Positions 7,760-14,938 of a stretch of 25,062 nt of DNA are shown here, in pieces. A model generated the notes under the pieces. That model saw only the letters and a program-made list of their open reading frames with translations, ran no database searches and was not told where the DNA came from. The stretch is taken from assembly GCA_029883965.1 (NCBI GenBank), contig JAOUIN010000010.1:1-25062 (forward strand), read 5' to 3'. Numbering within the stretch: position 1 is the stretch's first letter; every line of letters starts with the position of its first letter. The DNA comes from Betaproteobacteria bacterium (lineage in GTDB: Bacteria; Pseudomonadota; Gammaproteobacteria; Burkholderiales; SG8-41). Made by a program: the position numbers and the translations under genes.

Positions 7760-7791
7760 ACTGGCTGCACACGCAGTCAGTTTTTTGTTTT
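7760..7791 (+). terminator. Rho-independent terminator of the 7189-7752 gene
   Basis: The 9-bp stem ACTGGCTGC / GCAGTCAGT (7760-7768 with 7773-7781, one G-U pair) with loop ACAC is followed by a T-rich tail TTTTTGTTTT. The 3' arm contains the stop codon of the convergent TRIC gene (7777-7779), so the tail is also coding sequence of that gene. Confidence 0.85.
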
Positions 7792-8415
7792 CGACTCACC
7801 CAGCCGCAGCGCCGGCATGCGCAGCGCAAAAAATATCGCGGCAAAACGGATAATGACTATCGTCGCCATGCCGGCATAAGCGGCCGTCATCCGCTCAAAA
7901 CCGGTGGCTTGCAGCACCAGATACACCACGATACCGGTGATTGCAGCGGTCGCGTAGATCTCCCGGTCACGCAGCAACAGCGGGATTTCAGCCAGTAGCA
8001 TGTCGCGGAATACGCCACCGGCCACGCCGGTCATCGTGCCGAGAATCACCGCGATGATGCCGCCGTAGCCCGCGCTCTCGGCAATGCGCGCGCCGCTGAT
8101 CGCGAACAGAGCCAGCCCCAGTCCGTCTGCAATCAGCAGGGCACGCAGCGGAATCTCGCGGAAACGCACGATCAGCATTGTCGACAGCGTCGCCGCGAAG
8201 ATCGCCCACAGGTAGCCGGTATCCGCCAGCCAGAACACCTGCCGTTCGATCAGCACATCGCGCAATGTACCGCCGCCGATCGCGGTGACCGTCGCGATCA
8301 CCAGCACGCCGAACCAGTCGAGATGCTTGCGCCCGGCCGCGAGTACGCCGCTGACCGCGAACACGGCCACGCCGAAAAAATCCATCAACTGCAGCGGCGT
8401 GATGTGCAGATTCAT
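7777..8415 (-). CDS. TRIC-type cation channel family protein (UPF0126, YicG/YadS-like)
   Basis: A 212-residue inner-membrane protein with about seven hydrophobic segments arranged as two repeats. Each repeat carries the family's glycine-rich kink followed by Arg-Asp: IGGGTLRDVL in the first and AGGVFRDML in the second. Bacterial homologues of trimeric intracellular cation channels conduct K+ or Na+; the physiological role in bacteria is unsettled. The start at 8415 follows the stop of the ThDP-enzyme gene by 7 nt, so it is probably the last gene of that transcript. The link to keto-acid metabolism is unexplained. Its 3' end overlaps the plus-strand terminator of the convergent gene. Confidence 0.93.
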   Translation of the reverse strand: MNLHITPLQLMDFFGVAVFAVSGVLAAGRKHLDWFGVLVIATVTAIGGGTLRDVLIERQVFWLADTGYLWAIFAATLSTMLIVRFREIPLRALLIADGLGLALFAISGARIAESAGYGGIIAVILGTMTGVAGGVFRDMLLAEIPLLLRDREIYATAAITGIVVYLVLQATGFERMTAAYAGMATIVIIRFAAIFFALRMPALRLGESKTKN

Positions 8416-8422
8416 CCGTGGA

Positions 8423-10114
8423 TCAGGCGCGCTTCTTCAGCGCATCCTTGCGGAAGCTGATCGTCGCTTCGGGATCGATCTTCACATGGATGATCGCCGG
8501 CTTGCCGGCCTTCAGCGCATCGCGCAACGCGTCTGCGGTGTCGCCCGCGTTCGTCGCGTAATAGCCGTTGCCGCCGGTGAGTTTCATCACTTCGTCGAAG
8601 CGCGGGCTGTGCACATGCGCGCCGATATAACGCCCGTCATAAAAATCGCGCTGGTAGGCGATTTCGGAACCCCAGGTACCGTTGTCCATGACAATGCCCA
8701 CTGCGGGAATGTTGCTCGCCACCGCAGTCGTCATCTCGCCCATGGTCATGCCGAAGCCGCCGTCGCCCATCAATGAAATAACAGCGCGCTGCGGTGCGGC
8801 TACTTTCGCACCGATCGCTGCCGAATACGAAAACCCGACCATGCCGCAATCCAGCGGCGTAATCAGTGCCGGCGCTTCGTAGCACGGCAGCTGGTCCGTC
8901 GCCTGGAAGCCGGTGGTGCCGGCATCAAGCGTGAATATCGCATTGCGCGGCGCCGCCTTGCGTACTTCGGCGTAAATCACGTCGGGGTGCAGCGGCGTCT
9001 GCGTGTTGGCGCCCGAGGCCTCGCGCTCCGCCCACAGTGCCGCGCGTGCCTTGAGGTAAGCCTCATTGCGTGCGCGCCACGGCGCGGCATCTGCGGCGAC
9101 CGGTTCCATCAATGCCGTGAGCCCGTCGATGACTGCGCCTGCATCGGCCGCCACTGCCAGCGCCGTTGGAAAATAACGACCCAGCGCCACCGGATCGATA
9201 TCGACCTGAATGAGTTTTGCCGTCGCTGAGATGTCCGTGTGCTTGTAGAACGTGGTGTTGAAACCCAGCCGTGTGCCCAATGCGATGATCAGATCGGCCT
9301 CGCGGGTCAGCGTGCTCGCGACCGGATTGCCGCGCGGCCCGACGCCGCCGGCGTGCAACGCAAAATCCACCGGCAGGATGTCGGCATGGCCGGCGGAACT
9401 GGTCACCGGAATCTGCAGTTTCTCTGCAAGTGCGGCAAGCTTCGCGCTCGCACGCGACCATTTGATGCCGGCGCCGGCGTGGATCACCGGTTTTTTTGCC
9501 GCGAGTATCAGTTTGCGGATTTCCGCCAGCGTCGCAGCATCCGCCGCCGGCGCCTTGACGTCCCTGACATAACGCTCGGGAATGTCAGCATCTATGTCGT
9601 GATTGAACAGGTCGCGCGGAATGTTGACCACGACCGGCCCGCGGCGGCCGGCATTGGCAATGCGGAAGGCTTCCAGTATGAATTCCGGGATGCGGTCCGG
9701 CCGCGGCACCGTCATCACGCGCTTGGTCACCGGCAGGAACAGCGTGCCCTGGTCAATCTCCTGGAACGCATCACGCCCCATGTGCTCGGTCGACGGCAAT
9801 CCGGTAATCGCGACGACCGGCGAATACGCGAACTTCGCCTGCGCCAGCCCCAGCACCATGTTCGCCGAGCCCGGCCCGGCCTGGCCGCAGATGAAAACAC
9901 CCGGCGTCTGCGTCACACGGCCGTAGGCGTCGGCCATATGCATGCCGCAATTCTCGTGACGCACACCGATGTATTCGATTTCCTTTTTGACATCGTACAG
10001 CGCGTCGTACATTTCCAGCGTGCTCGATCCCATCAGGCCGAACACCTTGCTCACGCCTGCGGCGCGCAGCGCCTCCACCGCGGCGACGCCGCAACGCATA
10101 TTCTTCATGGCCAT
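8423..10114 (-). CDS. Thiamine-diphosphate-dependent enzyme, acetolactate-synthase-like
   Basis: A 563-residue enzyme with the three-domain layout of the ALS/POX/decarboxylase family. The Pyr domain has the catalytic glutamate Glu54 in VRHENCGMHMADAYGR. The central domain (about 190-335) has a degenerate Rossmann fold. The PP domain has the ThDP/Mg motif GDG (450-452) with DN at 477-478. FQEIDQ (118-123) and RRGPVVVNIPRD (158-169) are typical of the ALS group. No regulatory small subunit (IlvN/IlvH) is nearby, which argues against true acetolactate synthase. Candidates are a decarboxylase, a carboligase or a sulfoacetaldehyde-acetyltransferase-like enzyme; the sequence alone does not decide. 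ATG 10114 has GGAGGGAG just upstream (a second ATG at 10108 is possible). It follows the hydroxyacid dehydrogenase gene by 15 bp. Confidence 0.93.
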   Translation of the reverse strand: MAMKNMRCGVAAVEALRAAGVSKVFGLMGSSTLEMYDALYDVKKEIEYIGVRHENCGMHMADAYGRVTQTPGVFICGQAGPGSANMVLGLAQAKFAYSPVVAITGLPSTEHMGRDAFQEIDQGTLFLPVTKRVMTVPRPDRIPEFILEAFRIANAGRRGPVVVNIPRDLFNHDIDADIPERYVRDVKAPAADAATLAEIRKLILAAKKPVIHAGAGIKWSRASAKLAALAEKLQIPVTSSAGHADILPVDFALHAGGVGPRGNPVASTLTREADLIIALGTRLGFNTTFYKHTDISATAKLIQVDIDPVALGRYFPTALAVAADAGAVIDGLTALMEPVAADAAPWRARNEAYLKARAALWAEREASGANTQTPLHPDVIYAEVRKAAPRNAIFTLDAGTTGFQATDQLPCYEAPALITPLDCGMVGFSYSAAIGAKVAAPQRAVISLMGDGGFGMTMGEMTTAVASNIPAVGIVMDNGTWGSEIAYQRDFYDGRYIGAHVHSPRFDEVMKLTGGNGYYATNAGDTADALRDALKAGKPAIIHVKIDPEATISFRKDALKKRA

Positions 10115-10129
10115 GCTCCCTCCTGCCCG

Positions 10130-11101
10130 TTATTTTTTCAGCACATCCGGATTGGCGACGTTGATCGGCTTGCCAGCAATGTAGGCCGCTATCTGTTCGA
10201 CCGCGGTGCCGTAGTACGACTCGTAGGTCGCTTCTTCGACATAGCCCAGGTGCGGCGTGCACACCACATTGTCCATCCCGATCAGCGGATGGCTGGCATT
10301 CATGACCGGTTCTTCCTCGTAGACGTCGATCGCCGCGCGCCCCGGGCGCCCGGCCTTCAGCGCATTGACCAGCGCATCCTTGGCTATGATCGGCGCACGG
10401 CTGGTGTTGACGATCAACGCCGTGGGCTTCATCAGCGCCAGATCCGCGGCAGTGACGATGCCGCGGGTACCGTCGTTCAGCGGCAGATGCAGCGAGATCA
10501 CGTCGGACTCCGCAAAAAACGCCTCGCGGCTGGCTGCCACCTCGAATCCTGCCGCGCGCGCCTTGGCAGTGGAGCCGTCACGGCCCCAGCACACCACCTT
10601 CATGCCGAACGCCTTGCCCACATTAGCCACCATGCTGCCAATGCGGCCGTAGGCGTAGATGCCCAGCGTCTTGCCGTGTAATCCAGTGCCCACCGAGCCC
10701 TGCCACTGCCCGCTCTTCAGCCGCTGCACCTCCTGCGGTATGCGCCGCAGCGCCGCGATGATCAGGCCCCAGGCCAGTTCCGCGGTGGGCGTCGGGTTAC
10801 CGCCGCCGCCGGCGGAAATGAGTATGCCCTTTTCAGTACATGCGGCAATGTCGATGTGATACGCATTGCGACCGGTCTGGCTGATCATTTTCAGCTTCGG
10901 CAGTTTCTCGATCACGGACTTCGGCATTTTCGAACGCTGCTGCGTCAGCACCAGGATTTCCGCATCCTTCAACCGCGCAGCCAGTTTCGCCGGATCCTTT
11001 TCTGTGTCGGTATAAACCAGCAGTTCGTGGCCGGCGAGCTGCTTTGCCGCAGCCGTGTGCCGGAAGGCGTCCTGGTAATCATCGATGATGGCAATTTTCA
11101 T
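10130..11101 (-). CDS. D-2-hydroxyacid dehydrogenase family protein
   Basis: A 323-residue NAD(P)-dependent enzyme that would interconvert a 2-keto acid and a D-2-hydroxy acid in the cytosol. The catalytic triad is complete: Arg235 (NTSRAP), Glu264 (DVYEEEP) and His284 (CTPHLG). The nucleotide motif reads GIYAYGRIG (147-155), so the first Gly of GxGxxG is Ala150; this is a mild deviation and probably tolerated. The start ATG 11101 has a clear SD (AAAGGA, 6 nt spacing). It is followed at 15 bp by the ThDP-dependent enzyme, so the two may process the same 2-keto acid. The phosphoglycerate-dehydrogenase-like spacing would also allow glyoxylate or hydroxypyruvate reduction. Confidence 0.94.
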   Translation of the reverse strand: MKIAIIDDYQDAFRHTAAAKQLAGHELLVYTDTEKDPAKLAARLKDAEILVLTQQRSKMPKSVIEKLPKLKMISQTGRNAYHIDIAACTEKGILISAGGGGNPTPTAELAWGLIIAALRRIPQEVQRLKSGQWQGSVGTGLHGKTLGIYAYGRIGSMVANVGKAFGMKVVCWGRDGSTAKARAAGFEVAASREAFFAESDVISLHLPLNDGTRGIVTAADLALMKPTALIVNTSRAPIIAKDALVNALKAGRPGRAAIDVYEEEPVMNASHPLIGMDNVVCTPHLGYVEEATYESYYGTAVEQIAAYIAGKPINVANPDVLKK

Positions 11102-11125
11102 GTTGGTCCTTTCAGGTCAGCATTC

Positions 11126-11131
11126 ATTATA
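11126..11131 (-). promoter_or_regulatory. -10 box before the hydroxyacid dehydrogenase gene
   Basis: A perfect TATAAT on the minus strand lies in the 52-bp gap after the upstream MFS gene, with predicted start near 11119 and an 18-nt leader that includes the SD AAAGGA. The -35 is weak. It suggests that dehydrogenase, ThDP enzyme and channel can be expressed apart from the two transporters. Confidence 0.45.
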
Positions 11132-11153
11132 TCGATCGTCGTCGCGCCACATT

Positions 11154-12287
11154 TCAGCGCCGCCGGCTGAGCATGCCGCCTGCACCGAGCATTACGGCAT
11201 TCGCCAGAAACACCGGGGTGACGCCGAACGCCGTGCCGACCGCACCGAACAGCAGCGGCACGACGATGTGCGTGAGATTGTTGATGGCCATGCGCAGCCC
11301 CAGCGCCTCGCCGGAACGGCCTGCGGGCGCGCGCGCATGGATCATCATCAGCGTCAGCGGCTGGCCGCAGCCGGTGCCCATGCCCAGCACAAAGGCGATG
11401 GCCGCGAGCACCACGCCACTTTCGATCAGCGGGAAAAACACGTAAATCGCTGCAGCAATGAAAATCGACGCGGTCAGCACCTGTTCCTCGCCGAAGCGCG
11501 CGGTGAGCTGCGGCATGACGATCCGCACGATGAACGACGCCGCAGCGAACATTGCGAGCACCGCACCGATGGCCGAGGCCGACAGCCCGATGGCATGGCC
11601 GTAGATCGGCATGTAGAACTGGAACAGGTCGATCGCAGTAAGGATGATGCCGCTGGTGATCAGCGTGCGCCGCAGCGGCGCATTCTGCAGCAGGCCGACC
11701 GCATAGACCGCTTCTTCGTCTTTTCCGGACTTGACCGGACGCATTGCGATCAGCGCCTTGCGTGCGCGGAACATGATCACCGCCGAGACCAGCGGCGTCA
11801 CCGCAATGCACAAATAGGCCCAGGCATGCCCGACCGCATCGATGGCCAGGCCGGCGATCAGCGGCCCGACGAAGCCGCCGCTGGCAATGCACAAGCTGAA
11901 ATTGCTGAAGTTACGGGTACGCGTCTGCGGCGTGCTGAGCATGCCGACGAGGTTCTGCACCGACACGTTGTAAAACACATGCGAGGCGCCGATCAGCAGC
12001 GCCGAGACATAGAGCATGGACAGCGAGGGCAGTACACCGGGCAGGATCAGCGACAAGGCAATGCCCAGCGAACCCAGCGCCAGCGGCCAGCGCACACCGA
12101 AGCGGTCGGAGAGTTTCCCCGCATACAGCGCGAGCAGCATAGGGCACAAGGAATACAGCGCGACGATCACGCCCAGCATGATCTGGCCGGACCCCAGTTC
12201 CAGTGCAAACAGCGACACCAGCACCTTGCTGCCGCGGAAGGCGCTCATGTTGAGCAGCACCACCAGCAGGACCAGGAAGATCGGCAT
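11154..12287 (-). CDS. MFS transporter, second of a tandem pair
   Basis: A 377-residue inner-membrane carrier with about 12 hydrophobic segments and the motif A-like GKLSDRFGVRW (about residues 57-67). It aligns by eye along its whole length with the gene just upstream: LVVLLNMSAFRGSKVLVSLFALELG here against LVVLLWNSAYKGVRVLNTLYALEIG there, and both share PIYGHQIGLSASAIG/PIYGHAIGLSASAIG and AGRSGEALGLRMAINN-type segments. This shows duplication. It lacks the short N-terminal tail of its partner and starts almost at helix 1. It lies 20 bp after its partner's stop, so the two are co-transcribed. The substrate is unknown. Confidence 0.92.
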   Translation of the reverse strand: MPIFLVLLVVLLNMSAFRGSKVLVSLFALELGSGQIMLGVIVALYSLCPMLLALYAGKLSDRFGVRWPLALGSLGIALSLILPGVLPSLSMLYVSALLIGASHVFYNVSVQNLVGMLSTPQTRTRNFSNFSLCIASGGFVGPLIAGLAIDAVGHAWAYLCIAVTPLVSAVIMFRARKALIAMRPVKSGKDEEAVYAVGLLQNAPLRRTLITSGIILTAIDLFQFYMPIYGHAIGLSASAIGAVLAMFAAASFIVRIVMPQLTARFGEEQVLTASIFIAAAIYVFFPLIESGVVLAAIAFVLGMGTGCGQPLTLMMIHARAPAGRSGEALGLRMAINNLTHIVVPLLFGAVGTAFGVTPVFLANAVMLGAGGMLSRRR

Positions 12288-12307
12288 GCGTCGTCGTCCC
12301 GGCGCGC

Positions 12308-13483
12308 TCAGGCCGGACGCTTGCGTGCGTACCAGTTGCCGGCGGCAAGCACCCCGGCGCTGGCCCAGAACACCGGTGCCAGACCCAGCACCGCACCCAC
12401 CCCGCCGAATACCGCGGGCACGACAACATGCATGGCATTGTTGATCGCAATGCGCAGGCCCAGCGATTCACCGCCGCGGCCCGCCGGCGAGTAGCGGTAA
12501 CAAAGCATCACGGTCAACGGCTGGCCCAGACCCATGCCCAGACCCAGCGCAAAGCAGATGACCGCGAGCACGACGGCGCTGGTGAACAGCGGAATCAGCG
12601 TGAACATCGAGGCTGCCAGAAACAGCGCATAGAGCAGGGTTTTCTCCTCGCCGTAGCGGCGCACCAGCAGCGGCAGCACCGCACGCGAGGCAAAGGTCGC
12701 CGCAGCCGCAGCTCCGAGCACCACGCCGATGGCCGAGGCGGACAGCCCGATCTGGTGACCGTAGAGCGGGATATAGAGCTGGAACAGGTCGATGCCGGTC
12801 ATGACCACCGCTCCCGCAATCAGCACGCGGCGCATGTCGAGATCGCGGAGCAGGTCCATCATGCGCTGGCCCGCGGGCGCCGGGGCCGGCTTGAGGTGAC
12901 GCGGCACCCGCTTCGCGAATACGGCCACCGCGAAGATCGAAGTCGTGCTCAGCAGGCCGAGAAAGAGGTAGGTCAGCACATGGCCGCCATGGTCGATCGA
13001 AAATCCCGCGAACACCGGCCCTACGAAATCGGCGACCGCCACGATCAGCGCATAGTTGTTGAAATTCTTGGTGCGCTCACCGCCCTCGCCCAGCGATCCG
13101 ACCAGCGACTGGAAAGCGACCTGGCCGAGAATGAAACCGAGGCCAGTGACCGCCGCCGCGATGAACAGCAGCAGCAGGCTGGGGGCAAACCAGGGCAGCA
13201 CCACGCCCACCGTGCACACCACCATACCGGCGATGATGGGGATGCGTGCGCCGTAACGGTCGGCTATGCGCCCGGCGAGCACGGCAAGCAGCAGCGGGAA
13301 TACACCGTAAGTGGCGAGCAGCAGGCCGATGTGCAGCGGCGTCGCGCCGATCTCCAGCGCGTACAGGGTGTTCAACACGCGCACGCCCTTGTACGCGCTG
13401 TTCCACAGCAGCACCACCAGCATGATCTGGTAAATCGTGATCAGGCGGATCGGTGTCGGCGCTGCGGCGGAGTCGTCAGGCAT
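12308..13483 (-). CDS. MFS transporter, first of a tandem pair
   Basis: A 391-residue carrier of about 12 helices, with motif A at AGRIADRYGARIP (about residues 66-78) and a basic cytoplasmic linker between the two halves (FAKRVPRHLKPAPAPAGQRM). The frame is open upstream to a GTG at 13519, but ATG 13483 is preferred because the conserved match to its paralogue starts about 20 residues later and the extra residues look non-coding. No strong SD is seen at either start. It heads the minus-strand unit and is divergent, across 84 bp, from a third, unrelated MFS gene. Twin carriers may be isoforms for related acids or may form a heteromeric pair; this is speculation. Confidence 0.92.
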   Translation of the reverse strand: MPDDSAAAPTPIRLITIYQIMLVVLLWNSAYKGVRVLNTLYALEIGATPLHIGLLLATYGVFPLLLAVLAGRIADRYGARIPIIAGMVVCTVGVVLPWFAPSLLLLFIAAAVTGLGFILGQVAFQSLVGSLGEGGERTKNFNNYALIVAVADFVGPVFAGFSIDHGGHVLTYLFLGLLSTTSIFAVAVFAKRVPRHLKPAPAPAGQRMMDLLRDLDMRRVLIAGAVVMTGIDLFQLYIPLYGHQIGLSASAIGVVLGAAAAATFASRAVLPLLVRRYGEEKTLLYALFLAASMFTLIPLFTSAVVLAVICFALGLGMGLGQPLTVMLCYRYSPAGRGGESLGLRIAINNAMHVVVPAVFGGVGAVLGLAPVFWASAGVLAAGNWYARKRPA

Positions 13484-13539
13484 GGGGTGACGCCATTTTA
13501 CCGCAGTGCGGCAGACCACTCGCCGCTTAGTCCATGAAG

Positions 13540-13545
13540 TAGAAT
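13540..13545 (+). promoter_or_regulatory. Possible -10 box of the plus-strand MFS gene
   Basis: TAGAAT (5 of 6 matches) lies 22 nt before ATG 13568. No good -35 is seen. The short palindrome CCGCAGTGCGG (13501-13511) in the same divergent gap could be an operator half or chance. Confidence 0.3.
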
Positions 13546-13567
13546 CGGGTTTTTCGCCCGGGCAGTC

Positions 13568-14818
13568 ATGGCCTTACCCGCGCTACGCGCTCTTCGTCAC
13601 CGCAATTTCCGGCTGTTTCTCGCAGGCCAGATTTTCGCGCTCGTCGGCTACTGGATCCAGATGGTGGCACAGAGCTGGCTGCTCTACCGGCTGACGGAAT
13701 CGGCGACACTGCTGGGGGTGCTCGCCTTCGCCAGCAGCCTGCCGATATTGTTGCTGTCGCCACTGGCCGGGATGTGGTCCGACCGCTGCAACCTGCACCG
13801 CACGATGTTCACGGTACAGGTGCTCGAACTGCTGCAGGCCGCCACGCTGGCGGCGCTGGCGCTGGCCGGGGTGATCGCACCGTGGCACATCATCACGCTG
13901 GCGATGTTGCTCGGCGTGCTGATTGCCATTGAGCTGCCGATCCGCCACGCTTACCTGCTCGAACTCGTCGACGGCAAGGAAGACCTGCCCAACGCCATCG
14001 CGCTGACTTCACTGGTCGGCAACAGCGGACGGCTCGTCGGCCCCGCCATCGCCGGCATACTGATCGGCATCTTGAGCGAAGCGCACTGCTTCCTGATCAA
14101 CGCCCTGACCTACATTGCCGTGGTCATTTCTTTCATGATGATCCACGTACGGCCGCAACCGCGCTCTCCCGCAAAAACACCCATGCTCGCCGGCCTGCAT
14201 GAGGGTTTCAGCTACGCGTGGAACCTGCTGCCGATTCGCGCGCTGCTGCTGACACTGGCCGTCATCGCCTTCCTCGGCACGCCCTATACCACGCTGATGC
14301 CCGTCATCGTGCGGGAAATCTTCGGCGGCGGCGCCGATCAGATGGGCTATCTGGTCGGCGCCGGCGGGCTGGGCGCGATTTCCGGCACGCTGTACCTGGC
14401 CTCGCGCGCCAACACCCGCGGCCTGATCCGGCTGATCATCGGCGCCAGCCTCGCCGCAGGCGCCGCGCTGACCCTGTTCGCGCAGGCCCCGTCGATGTGG
14501 TACGCGTTACCACTGCTGGTGGTCATCGGCTTCGGCATTCTCGTGACCTCGGTGTCGGTGAACATGATTTTGCAGACCATTGTCGACGACGACAAGCGTG
14601 GTCGGGTGATGAGCCTGTACACCGCGGCCTTCCTTGGCGTCGCGCCATTCGGCAGCCTCGCCGCCGGCGCCATGGCCGACCTCATCGGCCCGCGCGCGAC
14701 GCTGACGCTGGGCGGACTATGCTGCATCGCCGCGGCCCTGGTACTGGCGCAGCGCCGTCATTCGATCAGGGCGCAGATCAGGCCGATTTACGAACGGCTG
14801 GGAATCGTCCGGAGGTAA
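13568..14818 (+). CDS. MFS exporter (EntS/MefA-type)
   Basis: A 416-residue MFS protein with about 12 helices, unrelated by eye to the tandem pair next door. It opens LPALRALRHRNFRLFLAGQ, the hallmark start of the EntS/macrolide-efflux branch (RNFRLFLxGQ), followed by the motif A-like SPLAGMWSDRCNLHR (about 60-74). The second half has DDDKRGRVMSLYTAAFLGVAPFGSL, also typical of that branch. These proteins export siderophores or drugs; the true cargo is unknown. Its last codons contain GGAGG, which acts as an ideal SD for a micro-ORF just beyond the stop. Confidence 0.92.
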   Translation: MALPALRALRHRNFRLFLAGQIFALVGYWIQMVAQSWLLYRLTESATLLGVLAFASSLPILLLSPLAGMWSDRCNLHRTMFTVQVLELLQAATLAALALAGVIAPWHIITLAMLLGVLIAIELPIRHAYLLELVDGKEDLPNAIALTSLVGNSGRLVGPAIAGILIGILSEAHCFLINALTYIAVVISFMMIHVRPQPRSPAKTPMLAGLHEGFSYAWNLLPIRALLLTLAVIAFLGTPYTTLMPVIVREIFGGGADQMGYLVGAGGLGAISGTLYLASRANTRGLIRLIIGASLAAGAALTLFAQAPSMWYALPLLVVIGFGILVTSVSVNMILQTIVDDDKRGRVMSLYTAAFLGVAPFGSLAAGAMADLIGPRATLTLGGLCCIAAALVLAQRRHSIRAQIRPIYERLGIVRR

Positions 14819-14823
14819 ATCAC

Positions 14824-14877
14824 ATGATCGAAGGCAACGTGACGTCCGCGTTAAACAGCGCGAGTGAAAGAACATAG
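14824..14877 (+). CDS. Possible 17-residue micro-ORF with strong SD
   Basis: ATG 14824 to TAG 14877 encodes MIEGNVTSALNSASERT. GGAGG at 14811-14815, inside the last codons of the MFS gene, lies 8 nt upstream, an ideal ribosome binding site coupled to the MFS stop. The peptide has no recognised motif. It could be a true small protein, a leader, or the stub of a gene whose remainder was lost before the lower-GC desaturase region. The SD could also be coincidental, since GGAGG encodes Arg-Arg here. Confidence 0.25.
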   Translation: MIEGNVTSALNSASERT

Positions 14878-14938
14878 CGGAAAATCGGGAGTCATTTTAT
14901 TCGGTATTCCTTAGACAAATCGGCTCCGGGTCCTTAGG

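Noticed and set aside
8423..10114. True acetolactate synthase (IlvB) annotation
   Set aside because: No small subunit and no branched-chain amino acid genes nearby; only family-level assignment is justified.
9239..12494. Two very long plus-strand frames (480 and 469 codons)
   Set aside because: They are antisense to the ThDP enzyme, dehydrogenase and MFS genes, with strongly biased His/Arg/Gln composition and no recognised motif.
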